50,123 nt of DNA from Clostridiales bacterium (GTDB lineage Bacteria; Bacillota; Clostridia; Lachnospirales; WRAX01), in assembly GCA_031265685.1 (NCBI GenBank), contig JAISCI010000029.1:1-50123 (forward strand). Reading direction: 5' to 3'. Below the pieces are notes generated by a model. That model ran no database searches. It saw only the letters and a program-made list of their open reading frames with translations, and was not told the DNA's origin. A program made the translations under genes and the position numbers. Within the stretch, counting starts at the first letter, position 1, and each line of letters begins with the position of its first letter. Shown one piece after another: positions 37,748 through 45,082 of this stretch.

Positions 37748-37914
37748 ACCTCGCTAAAGTCCGCGACAGCGCTAATTCCGTCTGCGTACGCACACTGTGC
37801 CTGTCGGACGCCGATACTCCGTTGATCGTAATCGGCGCGGAGATATTGGCGCCGCCTGTCACTGTTTGATACTGCCATTGGTTATTTATAGCGCTTGCCG
37901 CCGCTCCCGCCACT

Positions 37915-37941
37915 GAATTTTGCGTGGTTCAAGCAAAATTC
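37915..37941. repeat. Family A palindrome in phage-like remnant, b
   Basis: GAATTTTGC, loop GTGGTTCAA, GCAAAATTC; 27 bp. Confidence 0.85.
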
Positions 37942-37973
37942 ATCAGGCGTTGTAACGCGCCGCCTTGCCTACT

Positions 37974-38000
37974 GAATTTTGCGTGGCCCTTGCAAAATTC
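37974..38000. repeat. Family A palindrome in phage-like remnant, c
   Basis: GAATTTTGC, loop GTGGCCCTT, GCAAAATTC; 27 bp, 32 bp from the previous copy. Confidence 0.85.
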
Positions 38001-38047
38001 ATCGCGGCGGCGCGGATGTCGCCCAGCCGCTCCCTTATCTCGCCAAG

Positions 38048-38074
38048 GAATTTCGCTTGATTCACGCGAAATTC
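38048..38074. repeat. Family A palindrome in phage-like remnant, d
   Basis: GAATTTCGC, loop TTGATTCAC, GCGAAATTC; 27 bp. Both arms carry the T-to-C/A-to-G pair change relative to copies b and c. Confidence 0.85.
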
Positions 38075-38282
38075 TGAGAAGCCCTCGGCGTCCATCCGCG
38101 CGAAGCAGGCGCGTTTTTTGGAGGGCTGGCAATTTCCTGCTCGTCCGCCGCCGTCTGATTCGCCTCCGCGAATATAGACCGTATCGTGTCCGCGATTGCC
38201 CATTATAGTTTTCCTCCTTCATTTTCGGGGCAAAACTTTTAGCGTTAATTTTACGTTGGAGTTTTCCGGACGCAAAATCAGT

Positions 38283-38374
38283 CCCATTTTGGTTCGGGAA
38301 TAGAGTGAAAAAGAACAACGCCTAACCCACAAACCCTTGATATTGTCGGGTTCTTCAGGTTTGGCGCTATTATG
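38283..38374 (-). repeat. Repeat C, copy 2 (inverted relative to copy 1)
   Basis: On the minus strand CATAATAGCGCCAAACCTG is followed by AATATCAAGGGTTTG, TTCTTTTTCACTCTATTCCC and GAACCAAAATGGG, matching copy 1 at 19967-20057. Its hairpin is partly mispaired. It lies next to the phage-like remnants; 38375-38680 has no gene I recognise. Confidence 0.65.
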
Positions 38375-38680
38375 TCATAAGGGCAGGTTGGCCGAGCGCA
38401 ATACACGGTGGACGGCCAACGCCCCCGGCATCGCCGCAAGCGACATCGCGGAAAGCTGCCTGCGGAGATAGCGGCCACCGTCAGGAATCTTGAAATCAAA
38501 CAGCCATCGAAGACGCCGGTTGTATATGCTAATCGGAAAAACCGCCACCCACTTATATTTGGAAACTCTCACTACAGATTGCGGGTCTCGCTTAATATCT
38601 CCGTTTGCTTCTCGGCCGGCGGCTTTTTCGATTATATTACGCGGTGGTTTTTCGCTTGACATTTATATAAGTCAGTGACA

Positions 38681-40072
38681 TTACGACACCCGTAGTCCAA
38701 AATACTTGACGGAGTTTCCAAAAGCGATATCCCGTATAATTCCGCCCAGCGTCTCATAGTCCTCCGGATATTCCCCGTTATCCACCCATTCGCCGATCAG
38801 GCCGCAGAGTATGCGCCGGAAATACTCATGGCGGGTGTAGCTCAGCAGACTGCGCGAATCGGTCAGCATACCGATGAAGTCGCCCAATACGCCAAGATCG
38901 GCGAGGTTGGCCAGTTGACCGCGCATACCCCGCTTTGTGTCGTTGAACCACCAGGCCGAGCCGTGCTGGATCCTTCCGCGCGCGCCCGCGCCTTGAAAAC
39001 ACCCCGCTGCCGTCGCGAGCGCCGCGTCGTCGTTGGGGTTGAGCGAGTATAGCACGACTTTCGGCAGCGAACCTTCCCGCGACAGCGCGTCGAGAATGCC
39101 GGCCACGCCATCCGCGCACGGTCGCGTCGATACGCAATCGAAACCGGCGTCCGGACCGAGCGCCTCGAAGCCCCGCGTGTTGGCGTTACGGATCGCTCCG
39201 TAATGAAACTGTGTCGCCCAGCCGCGCTTCGCGTACTCGCGGCAGCAGAACAGCAGCATCTCCGTTTTGAACGCGTCGGCCTGCTCACGCGTTACGCAAC
39301 CGGCCCGCGCCGCGCGAAACGCCGCGTCCGCGTCTCCGGGGACATAAACCATCGTGTCCAAGCCGTGGTCGGAGAGCAGGCAGCCGTTTTCGCCGAAGAA
39401 GTCCATGCGCCGCGCGAGGGCGTCCTTCAGGGCGTCGGCGTCGGTGATCGCGGAGCCGCTCGCCTCTCCGAGCTTTTCGATATAACCCCAGAAACCGGGC
39501 TTGTCGATGTTGACGGCCTTATCGGGGCGGAACGCCGGAAGGACGCGCGTCTTGAAACCCGCTGCGGCGATGGCGCGGTGATAACGCAGGTCGTCGATCG
39601 GGTCGTCGGTGGTCGCCAGCGCCGCGACGTTCGAGCGCGAGATAATAGTCCGCGCCGACAGCTCCGGTAGCTTCGCGCCGCATTCGTCAAAGATACGCCG
39701 GGCGGACGCGGGCGAGAGCGGCTCCGTTATGCCGAAATACCGCCGCAGCTCAAGGTGCGACCAATGATAGAGCGGGCTGCCGGGCGCTCGGGACAGCGCT
39801 TCGGCGTACCGCACGAACTTGTCGAAGCCGGGAGCGCCGCCGGTTACGAGGCTCTCGTCGGCGCCGTCCCAGCGCATCAGCCGCCATTTGTAGTGGTCTG
39901 CGCCGAGCCATAGCTCGGCCATGTCCGCGAATACTTTGTCCTCGGCGATGTGCGCCGGGGGGATGTGGCAGTGGTAATCGAAGATCGGCTCGGGCGCGGC
40001 GTATGTGTGATAGAGACGGCGCGCGGCGTCGGTGGTGAGGAGGAAGTCCTCGTCCATGAATGGTGTTGGCAT
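38681..40072 (-). CDS. uxaC: Uronate isomerase
   Basis: 463 residues with the amidohydrolase-like uronate isomerase signatures FMDEDFLLTTDAARRLYH, IFDYHCHIPPAHIAED (metal-binding HxH) and NANTRGFEALGPDAGFD. Conserved C-terminal segments include LVQRHKAG-equivalent WWFNDTKRGMRGQ and LTDSRSLLSYTRHEYFRRILC. It converts galacturonate to tagaturonate and glucuronate to fructuronate in the cytoplasm. It is the last gene of the four-gene operon, 19 bp after the LarA-like gene. Its product is the substrate of UxaE encoded at 8231, so the two loci work in one pathway. Confidence 0.94.
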   Translation of the reverse strand: MPTPFMDEDFLLTTDAARRLYHTYAAPEPIFDYHCHIPPAHIAEDKVFADMAELWLGADHYKWRLMRWDGADESLVTGGAPGFDKFVRYAEALSRAPGSPLYHWSHLELRRYFGITEPLSPASARRIFDECGAKLPELSARTIISRSNVAALATTDDPIDDLRYHRAIAAAGFKTRVLPAFRPDKAVNIDKPGFWGYIEKLGEASGSAITDADALKDALARRMDFFGENGCLLSDHGLDTMVYVPGDADAAFRAARAGCVTREQADAFKTEMLLFCCREYAKRGWATQFHYGAIRNANTRGFEALGPDAGFDCVSTRPCADGVAGILDALSREGSLPKVVLYSLNPNDDAALATAAGCFQGAGARGRIQHGSAWWFNDTKRGMRGQLANLADLGVLGDFIGMLTDSRSLLSYTRHEYFRRILCGLIGEWVDNGEYPEDYETLGGIIRDIAFGNSVKYFGLRVS

Positions 40073-40091
40073 AATTCACCTTCTCAATTTA

Positions 40092-41306
40092 TCAGAACCG
40101 AGCCTTATAAGCCCACAGCCCCAGCGCCGGATTAGGCACAAAATAAATCCCGCCGTCATTGTACCCGGCTCTAAGCGTCTCCGGCGCGAACCGCTCCGAA
40201 GCTTCCTCGAACGGCATATACTCAAAGCCCGCGCCCGTCACCTCTTCCGCCGTCAAACGCCGCGTGCAGTACGTAATCTTAAACCGCCCGTCGCTCGAGC
40301 CGTGGATGAGGTGCGCCGCCGCCGACAGATTTCCGCGCAGATCAGCGTTCTCCGCGCACATCCGGATGACGCGCTCGCGCCCCTTGTAGCCGTATTTGCG
40401 GATCAGCGCATCGATGGCGGGGTCCTCGCCGAATTTATCCGCGCCCGGCGCTAGAACGAACAGTTCCCCGCCGTCGGCGATCGCCATGCGCGTGCGGTAG
40501 ATGGCCTTGTTCCCGAGCCAGCAGCTCTGAAACTCCTCCGGGTCGAGCCAGACGACCATCGTTTGAACGGGTTCGTCCAGCAGCGTGATATTCACCTCTC
40601 GCGAGAGCGCCACCGCCGCCTCGAAGCCTTCGCGCCCGCGCGAGATAAACACGCCGCGCGTCTCGATAACCCCGGCGGGGGCGGTCGTTACTGTCAGGAT
40701 ATACCACAGCGGCAGACCGGCCAAGTATTTTTCGGCGGCGTAGTCGAATACCGCGCGCGCGGGCGAATGATCCTTACCCATCGCCGCCTCCAGCCCGCAG
40801 AACGCGCCGAGCATATGGGATGCGTTGATCATGGCCTGCCCGCCGCACCCGACGAAAATATTCTTGGCGTGGTTCGCCATGCCCACGACCTCATGCGGCA
40901 CCACTTGGCCGATCGACACAACCAAGTCGTACCCGTCGAACAGACGCCGGTTCACCTCCACGGGGATCGGGTCGCGGACCAGCCCGCCGGACACCTCCGC
41001 GACAAATTCGCCGGGCACCTCGCCGAGACGGATCAGCCCGTCCCGCCAATTGTGCGGGATGAAACTATGCTTCGGGATATCGCCGTACATATGCCCGAGC
41101 TGGCGGTCCGTCATAGGCACGTGCGTGCCCAGCGCCTCTATCAGCTCGACCAGCTCCGCCTTGAGGTTGTGATAGAGGTAGTTCGCGATAAACCCGGCGT
41201 TCGAGTGATACCGCGTATAGTCCGGGACAATGAGCAGAACGCGCCGCCGCTCCCCCGCCTCGCGTATAAAGCCGTCCAATTGCCGGATTATCTCGCTGCC
41301 TGTCAT
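40092..41306 (-). CDS. LarA-family nickel-pincer racemase/epimerase homolog
   Basis: 404 residues from ATG 41306; the track start at 41531 runs 75 codons into gnd. N-terminal VPDYTRYHSN corresponds to the DDxTRP-like motif, and PKHSFIPHNW gives His80/His85. VPHEVVGMANHAKNIFVG holds His138 and Lys148, the latter at the place of the Lys that carries the nickel-pincer nucleotide in lactate racemase; NASHMLG gives His164. LarA homologs racemise or epimerise 2-hydroxy acids, and one reported group is a D-gluconate 2-epimerase. Its ATG overlaps the gnd stop by four bases (ATGA), implying translational coupling. In this uronate operon, mannonate/gluconate epimerisation is the attractive reaction, but that is inference. 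No larB/C/E cofactor genes are in the window. Confidence 0.8.
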   Translation of the reverse strand: MTGSEIIRQLDGFIREAGERRRVLLIVPDYTRYHSNAGFIANYLYHNLKAELVELIEALGTHVPMTDRQLGHMYGDIPKHSFIPHNWRDGLIRLGEVPGEFVAEVSGGLVRDPIPVEVNRRLFDGYDLVVSIGQVVPHEVVGMANHAKNIFVGCGGQAMINASHMLGAFCGLEAAMGKDHSPARAVFDYAAEKYLAGLPLWYILTVTTAPAGVIETRGVFISRGREGFEAAVALSREVNITLLDEPVQTMVVWLDPEEFQSCWLGNKAIYRTRMAIADGGELFVLAPGADKFGEDPAIDALIRKYGYKGRERVIRMCAENADLRGNLSAAAHLIHGSSDGRFKITYCTRRLTAEEVTGAGFEYMPFEEASERFAPETLRAGYNDGGIYFVPNPALGLWAYKARF

Positions 41307-42754
41307 ACCGTGTATACCGTGGACGCGGTGTCCCCGCCTTCCCCCGTCCAGTTGGTGTGGAAAAACCGCCCGAGCGGCGCGTCCACGCGCTCGTAGGTGT
41401 GGGCGCCGAAGTAATCGCGCTGAGCCTGAAGCAGGTTCGCCGGGAGCCGCGCCGAGCGGTATCCGTCGAAATACGTCAGCGCGGAAGCCATCGCCGGTAC
41501 GGGTATGCCGTAGGTAATTGCCGCCGCGCACACCTCTCGCCAGCCCTTCTGCGCCGCCTGTATCCTGCCGCTGAAATAGCCGTCCAGCAGCAGGTTAGGA
41601 AGCCCCGGATCCTTGTCGAACGCCTTTTTTATGTCTCCGAGGAACGCGCTGCGGATTATGCAGCCTCCGCGCCACATCAGCGCTATACCGCCGTAGTTCA
41701 GATCCCAGCCGCAGGTGTTGGCGGCCGAGCGCATGAGCGTGTAGCCCTGGGCGTAGCTGATAATCTTGGAAGCGAATAACGCGTCTTTAATCGCGCCGAC
41801 AAAGGCGGGCTTGTCCCCCGCGAACGCGCGTCCGGGACCGCTGAGAACGCCGGACGCGGCCACGCGCTCTTCCTTCGCCGCCGACAGGCACCGCGCGAAC
41901 ACGGCCTCGCCGATCAGCGTCAGCGCCACGCCCTCATCCAGGGCGGCTATGCCCGTCCATTTGCCCGTACCCTTCTGCCCGGCGGTATCCAGTATCTTGT
42001 CGATAATCGGCAGGCCGTCCGCGTCCTTATATTTCAGAATATTACTGGTTATCTCGATCAGGTAACTGTCCAGCTCGCCCTTGTTCCACTCGGCGAAAAC
42101 CTTGCCGATCTCTTCGGCGCCCATGCCCAGCAGATCGCGCATAAGCTGGTAGGCCTCGCAGATCAGCTGCATGTCGCCGTACTCGATGCCGTTGTGAACC
42201 ATCTTGACGAAATGCCCCGCGCCGCCCTGTCCGACCCAGTCGCAGCAGGGGCTACCGTCCTCGACTTTCGCCGAGATAGCTTGCAAAACCGGCGCGACGC
42301 TGGGCCAAGCCGCCGGCGATCCGCCCGGCATAATCGAAGGTCCTTTGAGGGCGCCTTCCTCTCCGCCGGATACGCCCGTGCCGACGTAGAGAAGCCCCTT
42401 ACTCTCGACATACGCCGTCCGGCGGGCGGTGTCCGGGAAATGCGAATTGCCGCCGTCGATGACGACGTCTCCCGGCTCGAGGACGGCGAGAAGCTGTTCG
42501 ATGGTGTCGTCCACGGGCTTACCCGCCTTGACCATGATCATCACTTTGCGCGGCGTCTTAAGCGCGGCGGCCAAATCGGCCAGAGTCTTTGTCCCGACGA
42601 TGTTCCGGCCTTTCGCCCTGCCGTTCACAAAATCGTCCACTTTACTGGTTGTGCGGTTATATACCGCCACCCGGAATCCCTTGGATTCCATATTCATGAC
42701 CAAATTCTCGCCCATGACGGCAAGGCCGATCAGGCCTATATCGCATTTCCCCAT
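41303..42754 (-). CDS. gnd: 6-phosphogluconate dehydrogenase, decarboxylating
   Basis: 483 residues, the length of the long NADP-type enzyme. Motifs: GLIGLAVMGENLVMNM (dinucleotide binding), VIDGGNSHFPDT, GTGVSGGEEGALKGPSIMPGG, HFVKMVHNGIEYGDMQLI with the catalytic Lys, and GQKGTGKWTGIAALDEGV. It oxidises 6-phosphogluconate to ribulose 5-phosphate, CO2 and NADPH in the cytoplasm. Its place between a PfkB sugar-acid kinase and a LarA homolog in a uronate operon is unusual and suggests that uronate carbon is drained into the pentose phosphate pathway. It begins 33 bp after the kinase gene. Confidence 0.96.
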   Translation of the reverse strand: MGKCDIGLIGLAVMGENLVMNMESKGFRVAVYNRTTSKVDDFVNGRAKGRNIVGTKTLADLAAALKTPRKVMIMVKAGKPVDDTIEQLLAVLEPGDVVIDGGNSHFPDTARRTAYVESKGLLYVGTGVSGGEEGALKGPSIMPGGSPAAWPSVAPVLQAISAKVEDGSPCCDWVGQGGAGHFVKMVHNGIEYGDMQLICEAYQLMRDLLGMGAEEIGKVFAEWNKGELDSYLIEITSNILKYKDADGLPIIDKILDTAGQKGTGKWTGIAALDEGVALTLIGEAVFARCLSAAKEERVAASGVLSGPGRAFAGDKPAFVGAIKDALFASKIISYAQGYTLMRSAANTCGWDLNYGGIALMWRGGCIIRSAFLGDIKKAFDKDPGLPNLLLDGYFSGRIQAAQKGWREVCAAAITYGIPVPAMASALTYFDGYRSARLPANLLQAQRDYFGAHTYERVDAPLGRFFHTNWTGEGGDTASTVYTV

Positions 42755-42787
42755 CGCCGTTTCCCCCAGATGATGTTTTTCCGTATA

Positions 42788-43861
42788 TTAACGTTTTACC
42801 CTGGCGTTGCCTTTATATATATCCCAAACCTGATCCTCGTCGGCGGGCGAACCGAAGTCGGTCTCAAGCGTCGCCGTAAGCGCGCCGCACGCCCAGCCGA
42901 ACCGCAACCATTTCTCTGGTTCCCAGCCCTTGAGCGCCCCGTACAGCAATCCGCTGACAAAGGCGTCGCCGCCGCCGATACGGTCAAGCACGGGTATCTC
43001 GCGCGGCTGTTCCACGAACCAGTCCCCGTCCGCGCGCAGGATAGCTCCCCAATTATGCGCGTTCGCGCTGATAACCTCGCGCAGCGTAGTCGCGAATACG
43101 CTCGCGTTCGGATACGCCGCGCCCACGCGCCCGATCATCTCCTTGAAACCCTCTATCTTCGCGGAAAGCCCTTTCCCGCCGGACTCCGGGCCATCTATGC
43201 CGAGCGCCAGCTGGAAGTCCTCCTCATTGCCGATCAATATGTCGGACGCCGCCGCTATCTCGCTGAAGACGGCGCGAAGCTCGCGCTCGCGCCCTTTCCA
43301 GAAGCTGGCGCGGTAGTTCATGTCGAACGACACGAGCGCGCCGTTCGCCTTAGCCTTACGCGCGACGGACAGACACGTCTCGCTGGTCGTCTCGCTCATC
43401 GCGGCGATAAGCCCGGAGAGGTGTACGATTCTCGCGCCCTGTCCGCCGAAAAGCCCGTCCAAATCGAAGTCCTCGGGCGAGAGCGTCCGCCCGATCTCCC
43501 CGGCGCGGTCGTTCCAGACGCGCGGGCCACGGGCGCCGTACCCCGCGTCGGCTATATTGAATTGGTGCCGGTATCCCCAAGGGCCGCCCTGGGCGGTTTC
43601 CGGCCCCATGTATTCTATACCGCGCCGCCGCAGGTCGCCCCGGATGAAAGCGGCGATTGGGCTACCGGCCACGAACTTCGTCAGCGCGAGCGTTTTCAGG
43701 CCAAGCGCCGCCGGTACACTGAGGACGTTGCTCTCGGCGCTGGTGGCCTGCAACTCGAAAAGCCCCCCGGCATGCACCGGCTGGCGGTTCCGCGGGACGA
43801 GCCGGACGCCCATGCTGGTGAGTGTGACAAGGTCGTAGACCGCGCCTTTGCGCAATTCCAT
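42788..43861 (-). CDS. kdgK: PfkB-family sugar-acid kinase (2-keto-3-deoxygluconate kinase-like)
   Basis: 357 residues from ATG 43861, with TAGGAG eight bases upstream; the track start is a GTG three codons earlier. Ribokinase-fold features: AGGLFELQATSAESNVLSVPAALGLKTLAL (substrate lid region), FDMNYRASFW (about residue 185) and the C-terminal DRIGGGDAFVSGLLYGAL with catalytic Asp and anion hole. The family best match is KDG kinase, which makes KDPG. The operon has no eda, but has gnd, so phosphorylation of gluconate should also be considered. First gene of the operon kinase-gnd-larA-uxaC, with its own consensus promoter. Confidence 0.8.
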   Translation of the reverse strand: MELRKGAVYDLVTLTSMGVRLVPRNRQPVHAGGLFELQATSAESNVLSVPAALGLKTLALTKFVAGSPIAAFIRGDLRRRGIEYMGPETAQGGPWGYRHQFNIADAGYGARGPRVWNDRAGEIGRTLSPEDFDLDGLFGGQGARIVHLSGLIAAMSETTSETCLSVARKAKANGALVSFDMNYRASFWKGRERELRAVFSEIAAASDILIGNEEDFQLALGIDGPESGGKGLSAKIEGFKEMIGRVGAAYPNASVFATTLREVISANAHNWGAILRADGDWFVEQPREIPVLDRIGGGDAFVSGLLYGALKGWEPEKWLRFGWACGALTATLETDFGSPADEDQVWDIYKGNARVKR

Positions 43862-43896
43862 TGGAATCACTCCTAAAAAAGTCTGTTAACGGGTTA

Positions 43897-43925
43897 ATTT
43901 TACTACAAAGCCAAAGCGATGTCAA
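43897..43925 (-). promoter_or_regulatory. Promoter of the uronate/gluconate operon
   Basis: On the minus strand TTGACA (43925-43920) and TAAAAT (43902-43897) with a 17-bp spacer, 36 bases from the start codon of the kinase. GTTAACGGGTTAA-type sequence between -10 and the ribosome site could hold an operator. Confidence 0.8.
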
Positions 43926-44003
43926 TGATCGGCGGAGACGGGGGAGCGTCAAAACTATGCCGCAAATGACTGTATGAAATTGAAAAAATCCGACGCGAGC
44001 GGT

Positions 44004-44951
44004 TTACCCCATAGATCCGGCGCTGCCGAGCACGTCCGCGATTTTGCCCTCGATCAGTCTCTGGATATAGACGCGGGCGTCGCCGAGATAGCCGCGCGGG
44101 TCGAACGACTCGGGCTTGTTGCCGAAGTGCTTGCGGATAGCCGCCGTCATCGCGAGCCGGATGTCTGTATCCATGTTGATTTTACAGACGGACATAGCCG
44201 CCGCCTTGCGCAGCATCTCCGCGGGCATGCCCTTCGCGCCAGCCAGCCTGCCGCCGTATGCGTTGCACGTCGCCACGGACTCCTCGTCCACGCTGGACGC
44301 CCCGTGCAGTACGATGGGATATTCCGCGAAACCTGCGGCGGCAAGCTTCGCGGTTATCGTCTCGAGCCGGGCGAAGTCGATCTTCGCGTCGCCTTTGAAC
44401 TTGTACGCGCCGTGACTCGTGCCGATCGCTATCGCGAGTGAATCCACCCCCGTGCGCGAAACAAAGTCCACGGCTTGATCGGGGTCGGTGTACGTAGCGT
44501 TGGCGGCGTCCACGTTCACGTCGTCCTCGACGCCGGCCAGCTTGCCCAGCTCCGCCTCGACGGATATGCCGCGCTCATGCGCGTATCGCGTCACTTCGGT
44601 CGTTTTAGCGACGTTCTCCTCGTAGTCGTAATGCGAGCCGTCGAACATGACGGACGTGAAGCCCGCCGCGATAACCTCCCGGACGGTCTCAAAGTCGGGT
44701 CCGTGGTCCAGGTGGAGGGCTATGTCTATGCCGGTCTCCTCGACGGCCGCGTCCACCATGGCCTTGAGGTATCCCGGTCCGGCGTACTTAAGGGCGCTCT
44801 TGGACACCTGCAGTATGACGGCGGATTTTTTCGCGGCGGCGGCGCGCGTCACCGCCTGTATGATCTCCATATTGTTGATGTTGAAAGCGCCGACGGCGTA
44901 TCCGCCCTCGAACGCCTTTTTGAACATTTCTTTCGTCGGTGTCAGTGCCAT
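44004..44951 (-). CDS. fba: Class II fructose-bisphosphate aldolase
   Basis: 315 residues. Zn-aldolase motifs: GAFNINNMEIIQAV, IALHLDHGPD (metal His), VMFDGSHYDYEENV, VEAELGKLAGVEDDV, IAIGTSHGAYKF and IVLHGASSVDEE. It cleaves fructose 1,6-bisphosphate to triose phosphates in glycolysis. It has its own promoter and is separated by about 140 bp and a second promoter from the kinase operon, so it is a neighbour rather than clearly a member. Ribosome site GGGAGG lies upstream of ATG 44951. Confidence 0.94.
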   Translation of the reverse strand: MALTPTKEMFKKAFEGGYAVGAFNINNMEIIQAVTRAAAAKKSAVILQVSKSALKYAGPGYLKAMVDAAVEETGIDIALHLDHGPDFETVREVIAAGFTSVMFDGSHYDYEENVAKTTEVTRYAHERGISVEAELGKLAGVEDDVNVDAANATYTDPDQAVDFVSRTGVDSLAIAIGTSHGAYKFKGDAKIDFARLETITAKLAAAGFAEYPIVLHGASSVDEESVATCNAYGGRLAGAKGMPAEMLRKAAAMSVCKINMDTDIRLAMTAAIRKHFGNKPESFDPRGYLGDARVYIQRLIEGKIADVLGSAGSMG

Positions 44952-44982
44952 TTTTATGACCTCCCAAATTCATCTTTTGACC

Positions 44983-45011
44983 ATTATAAACGCTTGTTAA
45001 AAAAAATACAA
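44983..45011 (-). promoter_or_regulatory. Promoter of fba
   Basis: TTGTAT (45011-45006) and TATAAT (44988-44983), spacer 17 bp, on the minus strand. It almost abuts the divergent promoter of the SpoIID gene. Confidence 0.7.
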
Positions 45012-45014
45012 GTC

Positions 45015-45043
45015 TTGACGGGGTGGGACGGGCATATTATTAT
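45015..45043 (+). promoter_or_regulatory. Promoter of the SpoIID-domain gene
   Basis: TTGACG (45015-45020) and TATTAT (45038-45043), spacer 17 bp, 40 bases from the start codon. Confidence 0.65.
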
Positions 45044-45082
45044 TCAGATAACGACGACGCGCGTATGAAAAGAGGTATAAAA

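Larger units (their letters stand above)
37750..38205 (-). pseudogene. Phage-like coding remnants split by palindromes
   Basis: Minus-strand frames between the palindromes read as plausible coding pieces: AIADTIRSIFAEANQTAADE, LGEIRERLGDIRAAA, and AGAAASAINNQWQYQTVTGG followed by ISAPITINGVSASDRHS. The last piece recalls phage tail or tape-measure C-termini, but I cannot prove it. Three family A units separate the pieces, and frames change between them. A further piece (VKGWPVLEMLEVTLIREEINQ) continues below 37722. From 37368 to 37640 I see nothing else I can name. Confidence 0.35.

Noticed and set aside
42194-43876. 560-aa plus-strand ORF
   Set aside because: Spans the complements of gnd and the kinase gene; a GC-driven shadow.
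44004-44951. Class II aldolase as the missing KDPG aldolase
   Set aside because: Motifs are those of fructose-bisphosphate aldolase class II; KDPG aldolase (Eda) is a different, class I family.
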